Assembly: GCF_052056485.1 (NCBI RefSeq)
Contig: NZ_CP183948.1
Coordinates: 868,001 to 932,000, forward strand
Reading direction: 5' to 3'
From: Paenibacillus_AQ nitricinens
Lineage (GTDB): Bacteria; Bacillota; Bacilli; Paenibacillales; Paenibacillaceae
Length of the DNA stretch: 64,000 nucleotides
Shown: positions 35,175 to 42,811 of the stretch, piece after piece
How the letters are laid out: each line of letters starts with the position of its first letter
Numbering within the stretch: the first letter of the stretch is position 1
Made by a program: the position numbers and the translations under genes
The notes under the pieces: model-generated
Told to the model about the DNA's origin: nothing
Databases searched by the model: none
What the model saw: the letters and a program-made list of their open reading frames with translations, nothing else

Positions 35175-36185
35175 TTAAAGGGTTCGAACGCTATCTCTTT
35201 TTATTAGCTCGCTAGGAAGCATGACATGATGAATAGCTTGTTGTTTCTCTAGTAGATCTATGAGGATCTGAGCAGCGTTGGTTCCTAACTCGTATTTATG
35301 TTGGTTCACTGTAGTCAAAGCGGGTGTGCAATACGCTGTCAGATCAATATTATCGTAACCTATAATTGAAATATCCTCGGGCACCGATTTTTCGGCTTCC
35401 TTCACACCCTGCATAGCTCCGAGCGCCATCAAATCACTTGCACAAAAAATAGCAGTGACCTCAGGATGGCTGGACATTATTTGCTGAGCAGCTTCTTTTC
35501 CTCCTTGTTCGGAAAATAATCCATTAAAAACGAGGGATTCGTCAAAAGGAATACTGTAATTCTCAAGGGCGAGACGGTAACCTTCTAATCGAAGAAGTGC
35601 TACATCTGCTTGGGTATGTCCGTTAATCATAGCAATATGGCGATGCCCTGACTCTAGCAGATGAGTTACTGCTTGAAGCGCCCCTTTTGTATTATCAGAG
35701 GTGACATAACCGACATTTGGCCCTTCAAGTGTAATATCAATGAGCACGCAAGGAATATCAGAGGATACGATTTCCTTGAGATAGGGATCATCCAGTCGAA
35801 TCCCCATAATAATGACACCATCTACACCTCTTTCTTGGCATAATGTCTTATAGGATTTCACTCTTTGCTTTTGCGGGGTTGTGCTGAAAAGTACAAGGTC
35901 ATAATCCAGCTCTCCTGAACGATCATTGATCCCGCATAATACTTCAAAGGCTATATTGTCTTTGGAGCTATCTCTTGTAACATTGGAGAGTAGGAGACCC
36001 AGCGTTTTTGTTTTTTTGGATATAAGCGATCTGGCAGCCATGTTAGGGCTATAGCCTAATTGGTCTGCAATAGTTCGGATCTTGAGCCTAGTACCTTCGT
36101 TAACATCGTCATAACCATTTAAGGCCCGGGAGACGGTAGTTACGGATACGCTGGCGGCTTTGGCAATATCTTTTATAGTAACCAT
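35175..36185 (-). CDS. LacI-family transcriptional regulator (sugar operon 3)
   Basis: A 336-residue LacI-type regulator on the minus strand. The helix-turn-helix begins at residue 3 (IKDIAKAASVSVTTVSRAL), the hinge has NMAARSLISKKT, and the effector domain shows TLGLLLSNVTRDSSKD, IIGYDNIDLTAYCTPALTTV and other typical blocks. A strong AAGGAGGTATC site precedes the ATG. It is divergent from the debranching-enzyme and importer operon. Two operator-like palindromes around CGAAACG lie between the two genes, one perfect, so it very likely controls that operon. The inducer is unknown, presumably the imported oligosaccharide. Confidence 0.93.
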   Translation of the reverse strand: MVTIKDIAKAASVSVTTVSRALNGYDDVNEGTRLKIRTIADQLGYSPNMAARSLISKKTKTLGLLLSNVTRDSSKDNIAFEVLCGINDRSGELDYDLVLFSTTPQKQRVKSYKTLCQERGVDGVIIMGIRLDDPYLKEIVSSDIPCVLIDITLEGPNVGYVTSDNTKGALQAVTHLLESGHRHIAMINGHTQADVALLRLEGYRLALENYSIPFDESLVFNGLFSEQGGKEAAQQIMSSHPEVTAIFCASDLMALGAMQGVKEAEKSVPEDISIIGYDNIDLTAYCTPALTTVNQHKYELGTNAAQILIDLLEKQQAIHHVMLPSELIKRDSVRTL

Positions 36186-36266
36186 TACGATACCTCCTTC
36201 ATATTTAGGGACAATAAGGCAATATGTAGTATTTAAATATTAAAAAAATAAAATATAAAAAGCATC

Positions 36267-36295
36267 TTGTAAATGCTTTCATCATGATTTATAAT
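36267..36295 (+). promoter_or_regulatory. Sigma-A promoter of sugar operon 3
   Basis: TTGTAA (36267-36272) and TATAAT (36290-36295) are separated by exactly 17 bases. Transcription would start near 36302, just before the first operator, with a leader of about 115 bases. Confidence 0.75.
36269..36282 (+). promoter_or_regulatory. Catabolite-response-element-like site in the promoter spacer
   Basis: TGTAAATGCTTTCA matches the cre pattern TGWAANCGNTNWCA except for T in place of C in the central CG. It lies between the -35 and -10 boxes, where CcpA binding would repress. Confidence 0.5.
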
Positions 36296-36310
36296 TCGAT
36301 TATACCTTAT

Positions 36311-36324
36311 CCGAAACGTTTTGG
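36311..36324 (+). promoter_or_regulatory. LacI-type operator just after the transcription start
   Basis: CCGAAACGTTTTGG is one base from a perfect palindrome and shares its left half with the perfect site at 36376. Confidence 0.7.
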
Positions 36325-36375
36325 TAAGTCTGTGGAGCATTAGATTATCTGAAACATATATTTTTTTGTGCTTTT

Positions 36376-36391
36376 TCCGAAACGTTTCGGA
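36376..36391 (+). promoter_or_regulatory. LacI-type operator, perfect 16-bp palindrome
   Basis: TCCGAAACGTTTCGGA is fully symmetric with a central CG. It lies 27 bases before the debranching-enzyme start and 66 bp from the first operator, centre to centre. Confidence 0.75.
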
Positions 36392-36418
36392 TACACAGCG
36401 AAGAAATGAGGGGAAGTT

Positions 36419-38512
36419 TTGAATTATCGAGTTATTAAAGAAAATGATCTGTTTCTAATGACGGACAAAAGTGGGGACATACCGGACAATGATCAATCGG
36501 GTCTAGGTCTCTATACTAGAGATACCCGTTTCTTAAGCCGAATGGAAATCCGAATTAATAATCAGCGACCGATATTGTTATCCTCGGCTGCCGATGAGAA
36601 TTATATCTCTACCATTCGTCTTACCAATCCTCATATGGAGGAAGACGGTAAATTGATTTTATGGCGTGAGTCTGTAGAGATTGAACGTACCCGCTTTATT
36701 TATGAGGGTGCATTATATGAGGCCTTCAAGTTAACAAGTTATTATCCAAAAGCCATCCAATTCGATTTCTCTGTGCTGTTAGATGCGGATTTTACAGATA
36801 TGTTCGTGATTCGTGGGTTTCAGCATGGCAAGCTAGGAAGTAAGACGGGTGAACGAAGTGCTCCAGGTGAAAGAGTGATCAGTTATCTCGGGGCAGATGA
36901 GTTACTAAGAGAAACCAAGGTGAAATGGGATACTCAGGAAAGTCGAATAAGCGAGACAGGTGAGGTACATTTCGATGTCGAGCTGAAGCATCAGGAGAGT
37001 GTTGAAATCGCTTTCTTTATTGCTCCGATGATAAATGGCAACGAGCCGCTGCAGCATGAACCTAAGGAAGCAATGAATAAGCTCAGAGCATCTTACGCTA
37101 GTTGGAATGCTTCATCGACCTCCATCAGCAGTGATATGCCGTTATTTAACAAGCTGTACCATCGAGGGGTGCAAGATTTACGGGTGCTGCTCACGGACCT
37201 TGGTTATGGGCAGTTTCCGGTTGCAGGCTTACCTTGGTACTCCGTTCCCTTTGGACGCGACAGCCTGATTGCAGCGCTGCAAATGTTATCTTCGAATCCT
37301 CAAATTGCTAAGGGAACCTTACTTACAATGGCTGCCTACCAAGGCCAGAAGGAAGATGAGTGGCGCGATGAGCAGCCAGGCAAAGTGATGCACGAAATCC
37401 GGTATGGAGAGTTAGCGGCTACTAATCAAGTTCCGTTCACACCTTATTACGGCACAATCGATGCAACACCGCTGTTTCTGCTGCTTACCGCTGAGTATTA
37501 CCACTGGACAGGAGATCTTGATTTTGTTAGCTCGTTAATGCCACATCTCAACGCTGCATTGAATTGGATTAAAGAATATGGCGATTATGATAAAGATTCC
37601 TTTGTGGAGTATTATCAGAAGTCATCCAAGGGAATTGCCAATCAAGGGTGGAAGGATTCTGCGGATTCCGTCATTCATAGTAATGGTGATTATGCAGAGG
37701 CCCCAATCGCGCTAGTAGAGGTTCAAGGTTATGTGTATCAGGCGCTGACTCGACTTGCTCCTATCTTCAAGAGCCTAGGTCACGAAGAACAGGCAGAGGT
37801 TATGGAAAAAGATGCAGCTCAGCTGCGAACCCGTTTCGAGGAAGACTTCTGGATGAATGATGAGCAATTTTATGCAATCGCCCTGGATAAGGATAAGAAA
37901 CGGGTAGACTCCGTTACTTCGAATGCAGGACATATTCTAATGTCAGGAATCGCCTCGCCAGAGCGGGCAAAAGCAGTTGCGGCAAGACTGGTAGCCCCTG
38001 ATCTCTTCGGAGGATACGGTATTCGGACCATGAGTACTGCGGCTACAGGTTACAATCCGATGAGCTACCATGACGGAAGTGTATGGCCACATGATAACTC
38101 ACTCTGTTTGCTTGGCCTTAGTCAGTCCGGGTTCACAGAGGAAGCAATCACCGTTATGCAAGGATTACTGAACGCAGCTGACCAATTTGAATATTACAGA
38201 TTGCCTGAATTGTATTGTGGTTACAGTGACCAGCTCGGTGCTCCGGTTCCTTATCCGGTAGCCTGTTCTCCGCAAGCATGGGCGGCTGGAACACCATTGA
38301 CCTTCGTGCAAGCACTGCTTGGTCTTCAACCGAATGCCCTAACCCGGCAAATTACGATCAAGCCTGCACTTCTAAACGGTATGAATGACTTAAAGGTGGA
38401 GCAATTACAGATTGGCAATGGCACGCTCAGCCTGCGAGTTAGTCGTGTGGATAACGAGCCGAAGCTGGAGATTTTGTCTAACCAGACTGGCTATGAACTG
38501 GTGATTCTATAG
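36419..38512 (+). CDS. Glycogen-debranching-like (GDE) glycoside hydrolase
   Basis: A 697-residue protein with an N-terminal glycogen-debranching-type beta domain (about residues 1-230; IKENDLFLMTDKSGD, GLGLYTRDTRFLSRM) and a C-terminal (alpha/alpha)6 barrel of the amylo-alpha-1,6-glucosidase kind (PWYSVPFGRDSLIAAL, QGWKDSADSV, YHDGSVWPHDNSL). No signal peptide is present. The start is TTG 36419 behind GAGGGGAAG. Proteins of this type are often labelled amylo-alpha-1,6-glucosidase, but the context is an imported oligosaccharide and not glycogen storage. The substrate may therefore be a different alpha- or beta-linked sugar. It is the first gene of the operon under the LacI operators. Confidence 0.85.
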   Translation: MNYRVIKENDLFLMTDKSGDIPDNDQSGLGLYTRDTRFLSRMEIRINNQRPILLSSAADENYISTIRLTNPHMEEDGKLILWRESVEIERTRFIYEGALYEAFKLTSYYPKAIQFDFSVLLDADFTDMFVIRGFQHGKLGSKTGERSAPGERVISYLGADELLRETKVKWDTQESRISETGEVHFDVELKHQESVEIAFFIAPMINGNEPLQHEPKEAMNKLRASYASWNASSTSISSDMPLFNKLYHRGVQDLRVLLTDLGYGQFPVAGLPWYSVPFGRDSLIAALQMLSSNPQIAKGTLLTMAAYQGQKEDEWRDEQPGKVMHEIRYGELAATNQVPFTPYYGTIDATPLFLLLTAEYYHWTGDLDFVSSLMPHLNAALNWIKEYGDYDKDSFVEYYQKSSKGIANQGWKDSADSVIHSNGDYAEAPIALVEVQGYVYQALTRLAPIFKSLGHEEQAEVMEKDAAQLRTRFEEDFWMNDEQFYAIALDKDKKRVDSVTSNAGHILMSGIASPERAKAVAARLVAPDLFGGYGIRTMSTAATGYNPMSYHDGSVWPHDNSLCLLGLSQSGFTEEAITVMQGLLNAADQFEYYRLPELYCGYSDQLGAPVPYPVACSPQAWAAGTPLTFVQALLGLQPNALTRQITIKPALLNGMNDLKVEQLQIGNGTLSLRVSRVDNEPKLEILSNQTGYELVIL

Positions 38513-38564
38513 GCAATACGTAATTTTTTTATATAAAAAGCCTGACAATACTAAGGAGGTTGTA

Positions 38565-39887
38565 TTGAAAATGAGAAAATCGGGGTTAATAATTCTATCT
38601 TTGATGCTGGTTTCTGGACTAATGTTGACCGCATGTGGTGGCAACAAAACAAACAGTAACGCAGGAACGGCTGCAACAAACAATAGCACAGATAAAGAAA
38701 CAGCAGCACCGACAACGGATGAGCCGGTTACGATTACACTTGCAGGCTGGGGAGCGAGTCCAGAAGAGCAGGACCTGTTAAATCAGACGCTGAAGGAGTT
38801 CGAAGCTAAATATCCGAATGTGAAAGTAAATTACGAAGTTATTGCCGATCAATACATGGATGTTATCAAGACTAGACTCATAGGTGGAGAAGGCCCGGAT
38901 GTCTTCTACCTGGACGCATTTGAGGCGCCTGGTCTCATTGAAGCTAATGTGCTGGAGCCATTGGACAGCTATGTGACACCTGAGTTTGATGTTGCAGATT
39001 TTGAACAGCCAATGGTCGATGCTTTTAAGAAAGATGATGTATCTTACGGATTCCCTAAGGATTTCTCTACGCTCGCTATGTTCTACAATAAAAAGGATTT
39101 TGCCGAAGCGGGAATTACGACGCCTCCAACAACTTGGGATGAACTGAAAGCAGACGCGATCAAGCTGACCAAAAAAGAAGGAGATAAAATCACTCGTTAT
39201 GGCTTCGGCGTTGCGCCTGAGCTTGCACGTCAGATGTTCATGATCCAAGCGTTCGGTGGAAAAGTTTCTGACGAAGAAGGCAAAGCAACCTTCGCATCTG
39301 CAGAAGCACTCCCAGGCTTGCAGCTTGTTGTAGATATGCACAACGTTGATAAATCCTCCGGTGAGCCTAAGGAAGTAGGCGCTGGCTGGGGTGGAGAAAT
39401 GTTCGGGCAAGGCAAGGCTTCTATCGTATTCGAAGGCAACTGGGCGATTCCATTCCTGGAATCCAACTATAAGGATCTGGATTATGCTACCGCTGAGCTT
39501 CCAACGGTGAATGGTACGAAAGGCACAATGGCCTTTACGGTAGCTTATGTAATGAACAAGCAATCGAAGAAGAAAGAAGCGGCTTGGCAGTTAATCTCTT
39601 TCTTGACAGGAAAGGATGGAATGAAGACCTGGACCAGCAAAGGGTTCGCACTTCCTACACGGAAATCTGTCGCACAGGAGCTGGGCTACGACAAGGACGA
39701 ACTGCGTGGAGCAATTGTAGCGGGTGCCTCTTATGCAACACCATGGCAAGCCGCATCTACGCTGCCTACCATCACTAATAACTTCAATAACCAATTTGTA
39801 GATACATTTATGGGCAACTCCAAGCTTGAGGATGCCATGAAGAAAGCTGAAGATGTAGCGAATAAGGAAATTGAAGCAGCAAAATAA
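38565..39887 (+). CDS. Sugar ABC transporter substrate-binding lipoprotein (operon 3)
   Basis: A 440-residue family 1 solute-binding protein. The lipobox is LTAC with Cys24, then a long Asn/Thr/Ala-rich linker and the binding domain with GPDVFYLDAFEAPGL, TLAMFYNKKDF and ASIVFEGNWAIPFLES. AAGGAGGT lies ahead; the start is either TTG 38565 or ATG 38571, two codons apart. It follows the debranching-like enzyme by 52 bases and is separated from its permeases by a UUCG hairpin. The sugar bound is unknown. Confidence 0.92.
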   Translation: MKMRKSGLIILSLMLVSGLMLTACGGNKTNSNAGTAATNNSTDKETAAPTTDEPVTITLAGWGASPEEQDLLNQTLKEFEAKYPNVKVNYEVIADQYMDVIKTRLIGGEGPDVFYLDAFEAPGLIEANVLEPLDSYVTPEFDVADFEQPMVDAFKKDDVSYGFPKDFSTLAMFYNKKDFAEAGITTPPTTWDELKADAIKLTKKEGDKITRYGFGVAPELARQMFMIQAFGGKVSDEEGKATFASAEALPGLQLVVDMHNVDKSSGEPKEVGAGWGGEMFGQGKASIVFEGNWAIPFLESNYKDLDYATAELPTVNGTKGTMAFTVAYVMNKQSKKKEAAWQLISFLTGKDGMKTWTSKGFALPTRKSVAQELGYDKDELRGAIVAGASYATPWQAASTLPTITNNFNNQFVDTFMGNSKLEDAMKKAEDVANKEIEAAK

Positions 39888-39894
39888 ACGGATT

Positions 39895-39926
39895 GAAGGG
39901 GGAGGGTCTTCGGACCACCCCTTCCT
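39895..39926 (+). promoter_or_regulatory. UUCG-capped hairpin behind the binding-protein gene
   Basis: GGTC-TTCG-GACC forms a stable tetraloop hairpin, extended by GGGGGAG opposite CACCCCTTC, and is followed by a pyrimidine-rich tract. It can act as a partial terminator or mRNA stabiliser between the binding protein and the permeases. Confidence 0.65.
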
Positions 39927-39959
39927 TCTTTCATTCTGAACCGAAAGGAAAAGTGAAGC

Positions 39960-40859
39960 ATGACTCAAGTCTCAACATTTAGAAAGAAGCTAAGAAATAA
40001 TGTGACGGCCTATCTGTTCCTGCTTCCTACTATTCTTGTACTGGGCACTTTTTTGTTCCTGCCAGTTTTTTATTCGCTCTATTTATCAGGACATAAGGTA
40101 AATTTACTTGGTGATGTCAGTTACAAGTGGGTTGGATTCAATAACTTTACACGTATGGCTGGTGACGAGAGAGCTTGGATTGCGCTGAAAAACACGGCAT
40201 CCTTTGCGCTGTTCGTTGTACCTTTGCAGACTGCATTTGCTATTTTATTAGCCGTTATTTTGAATGCTAAGCTTAGATTTAAAAATTTCTTCCGAATCGT
40301 CTTTTTTATGCCGACGGTTACTTCCTCGGCGGTATTGTCACTTATTTTTATGTGGATTTACAATTCAAACGGTCTGCTGAACCGTGTGCTTGAGTTCGTA
40401 GGTTTGCATGGCTACAACTGGCTTGGAGATCCGGCGGTCGCTCTTAAGGCGATCATGCTTATGAATATATGGTCTACTGCTCCTTTTTTTATGGTAGTCT
40501 TCTTAGCTGCACTGCAGGATATCCCTGATGCATTGTACGAGTCGGCCATGCTGGATGGGGCAGGTGGATTTAGACGTTTTATTTCTATTACGCTTCCGAT
40601 GATTAAGCCGGCGACCTTCTTCACGGTAGTCATGGGAATCATCGGTACCTTTCAGCTATTCGATCAATCGTATATTTTTTCGGCTGGCTCCGGCGGTCCG
40701 AATAACTCCACCTTAACGGTGGCTCTGCTTATCTATCAGTATGCGTTTAAAAATCTCGACTTCGGTTACGCTTCTGCGCTCGCTGTCATGCTGGCTGCGG
40801 TCATTATGATCGTAACGCTGATCCAGCGGAAGCTATTCTCCGAAGAGAAGCTGAACTAG
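39960..40859 (+). CDS. Sugar ABC transporter permease, MalF type (operon 3)
   Basis: A 299-residue permease with six predicted transmembrane helices. The ATPase-contact loop is LYESAMLDGAGGFRRFISIT. ATG 39960 follows GAAAGGAAAAG. It lies 12 bases ahead of the second permease. As in the other two importers of the window, no ATPase gene is adjacent. Confidence 0.92.
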   Translation: MTQVSTFRKKLRNNVTAYLFLLPTILVLGTFLFLPVFYSLYLSGHKVNLLGDVSYKWVGFNNFTRMAGDERAWIALKNTASFALFVVPLQTAFAILLAVILNAKLRFKNFFRIVFFMPTVTSSAVLSLIFMWIYNSNGLLNRVLEFVGLHGYNWLGDPAVALKAIMLMNIWSTAPFFMVVFLAALQDIPDALYESAMLDGAGGFRRFISITLPMIKPATFFTVVMGIIGTFQLFDQSYIFSAGSGGPNNSTLTVALLIYQYAFKNLDFGYASALAVMLAAVIMIVTLIQRKLFSEEKLN

Positions 40860-40871
40860 GAGGACGATCAG

Positions 40872-41702
40872 GTGGTAATTAACTATTCCAAAGGGGTTAA
40901 GGTGGTTCTGTATTTCCTGTTATTCGCATATGGGTGCGTGACGGTCATACCTTTCCTATGGGCACTATCCTCATCGTTTAAACCGTTAAGCGAGATTGTG
41001 TCAGGGAGTATCAACTTTATTCCAAAACAGTTCACTTTCCAGAACTATTACGACATCTTCGTGAAGGAGCCGCTGTTTCTCAGATGGATGTTCAACAGTG
41101 CACTCATCGCTGTAGTTTCAACGCTATGCAATACCTTGTTCAACTCTATGGCGGGTTATGCGCTTGCACGTATTGATTTTACAGGCAGCAAGGTTGTGTT
41201 TTTTCTAATCCTGGCCGTACAGATGATTCCCGGCCAATTGACTATCGTGCCTGCATATCTGATCATGAAACAGCTTGATTTGTTGAACACTTATGCTGCG
41301 CTGACGCTGCCGATGATGGTAAATGCGACGTTCATCTTTATGATGCGTCAATTCTTCCTGAGCTTTCCGAAAGAGCTGGAGGAGGCTGCCGAGATGGATG
41401 GTCTAAATAAGTTTGGCACATTTTTCCGCATTGCTCTGCCACTAGCTATCCCCGCATTGGCGGCTCAGACGATCTTTGTATTCATGGGTGCATGGAATGA
41501 ATTTCTGAAGCCACTGATGTTCATGTCAGACAAGTCGATGTTCACACTTACACTAGGTCTCAATACTTTTAAGGGCCAGTATATTAGCCACTGGAATTAT
41601 ATTATGGCCGCATCAATGGTGTTTACCCTACCAGCGCTACTTATTTATGCATTCTTTAACCGCTTCTTTATAAAGGGAATTACGTTTACCGGCAGCAAAT
41701 AA
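40872..41702 (+). CDS. Sugar ABC transporter permease, MalG type (operon 3)
   Basis: A 276-residue permease with six transmembrane helices and the loop LEEAAEMDGLNKFGTFFRI. The start is GTG 40872, placed by the AGGAGGA site that overlaps the stop of the preceding gene. The C-terminal NRFFIKGITFTGSK is typical of the MalG branch. A strong terminator follows at 41716, ending operon 3. Confidence 0.92.
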   Translation: MVINYSKGVKVVLYFLLFAYGCVTVIPFLWALSSSFKPLSEIVSGSINFIPKQFTFQNYYDIFVKEPLFLRWMFNSALIAVVSTLCNTLFNSMAGYALARIDFTGSKVVFFLILAVQMIPGQLTIVPAYLIMKQLDLLNTYAALTLPMMVNATFIFMMRQFFLSFPKELEEAAEMDGLNKFGTFFRIALPLAIPALAAQTIFVFMGAWNEFLKPLMFMSDKSMFTLTLGLNTFKGQYISHWNYIMAASMVFTLPALLIYAFFNRFFIKGITFTGSK

Positions 41703-41715
41703 TTTAATTTACAAG

Positions 41716-41748
41716 AACCGCCACTGATCTTAAATCAGGGCGGTTTTT
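41716..41748 (+). terminator. Intrinsic terminator after sugar operon 3
   Basis: AACCGCC..CTGAT pairs with ATCAG..GGCGGTT and is followed by six T. Confidence 0.9.
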
Positions 41749-41873
41749 TGATATGTTCATGAATTTTTACCATTCTATCGATCTTGTATGGGGAAGTTGG
41801 GGTATAAAAGGAAGGGAAGAGGTAAAACTATGTTCACTAAATAGAACTGGAAGAAATTTAAATGCGGAGGTAA

Positions 41874-42431
41874 ATGATGACACAGAATAAAGGAAATTCA
41901 CAACGCCAGAATCGAACTTCAATTCTTTGTTTGATCTGTGCCTGCACTGTCCTATTAAGTGGCTGCTCTAATGCTGCCAATGAAACCACACAAGTAACTC
42001 CAACGCCTACAACAGATGCCACTGCACCTGCGCCTACGAACCATGCAACAGAACAACCCAGTGCCTCATCCGGTACAAATACAGAGGGACTTCCGGCGGA
42101 TGTTAGCGTTCAGCGAGTCATGAAGGAAGTCACTTTAAAGGATGGCTATCATAAAAAGATTGAGCTGCTGACAGACGGCGGCAAGCGGGTTACCATTACG
42201 GATCCGAGCCAAAAGATTGTTTTGCAGCAGATTGAATATGAAGGGAAGATTACTACGTCTAATGGTAGACAGGTTACCGTTAAAGTAGAAGGTGGGGGAG
42301 AGCAGACCCTAGCCATCCCCGATCATGTAGTGATCGAAGATGAGGACAAGCTTGGATTGATGCCAGGTGTTGATATCGAGTGGACAGTGAATGCAGAGGG
42401 GCAAATTGAAAGTGTTGAACTGGAGGATTAA
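41874..42431 (+). CDS. Predicted lipoprotein with Pro/Thr-rich linker
   Basis: A 185-residue predicted lipoprotein. The N-terminal part has a hydrophobic stretch with lipobox LSGC (Cys31), then a Thr/Pro/Ala-rich linker to about residue 75, and a small beta-rich domain (KKIELLTDGGKRVTI, GRQVTVKVEGGGEQTL). I do not recognise the domain. GGAGGT precedes two adjacent in-frame ATG codons (41874 and 41877); the second is better spaced. A small membrane-protein gene follows 24 bases later and may be co-transcribed. It would be exposed on the outer face of the membrane. Confidence 0.68.
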   Translation: MMTQNKGNSQRQNRTSILCLICACTVLLSGCSNAANETTQVTPTPTTDATAPAPTNHATEQPSASSGTNTEGLPADVSVQRVMKEVTLKDGYHKKIELLTDGGKRVTITDPSQKIVLQQIEYEGKITTSNGRQVTVKVEGGGEQTLAIPDHVVIEDEDKLGLMPGVDIEWTVNAEGQIESVELED

Positions 42432-42455
42432 AGAGATACTGAGGTGGCTGGCTAA

Positions 42456-42749
42456 ATGAAATTTCTAATCGTATTTGGCAGTATAGTGGTCCCCATCGCG
42501 ATGCTAATGATACAACATAAATGGATAAAGTGGCGTATTGTTTTTAATGTTGCTTCTGTGTTATCTACGCTTATTTTAGGCAATATTTCTGCCCTAGCCA
42601 TATATGAAATATTAAGAGATAACACGGTATTCATGACCTCGATCCATGCGATTTTTTTGAATCCAATGTTCCTTATAACGGGAGCTTATCTTGGAGTGTA
42701 TCTGGTCTATCGCTTAATGTTGATGACGTATGAAGAAGTTTATGTATGA
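42456..42749 (+). CDS. Small membrane protein, 97 residues
   Basis: A short protein with three predicted transmembrane segments: FLIVFGSIVVPIAMLMI, VFNVASVLSTLILGNISAL and MFLITGAYLGVYLVYRLM. I do not recognise a family. ATG 42456 follows GAGGTGGC, 24 bases after the lipoprotein gene, which suggests a two-gene transcript ending at the terminator 42757-42796. Confidence 0.6.
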   Translation: MKFLIVFGSIVVPIAMLMIQHKWIKWRIVFNVASVLSTLILGNISALAIYEILRDNTVFMTSIHAIFLNPMFLITGAYLGVYLVYRLMLMTYEEVYV

Positions 42750-42756
42750 TTTAATT

Positions 42757-42796
42757 AAAAATAGGAGTGTCCTCGTGAAGGGACACTCCTATTTAT
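42757..42796. terminator. Bidirectional terminator between convergent genes
   Basis: AAATAGGAGTGTCC pairs with GGACACTCCTATTT over an 8-base loop, with A/T-rich tails on both sides. It lies between the small membrane protein and the GH5 gene. Confidence 0.85.
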
Positions 42797-42811
42797 GTTA
42801 TGCAGCGAAAG

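Noticed and set aside
38778..39563. 261-residue minus-strand open frame inside the operon 3 binding protein
   Set aside because: It is antisense to a well-supported lipoprotein gene and shows no recognisable motif or start signal.
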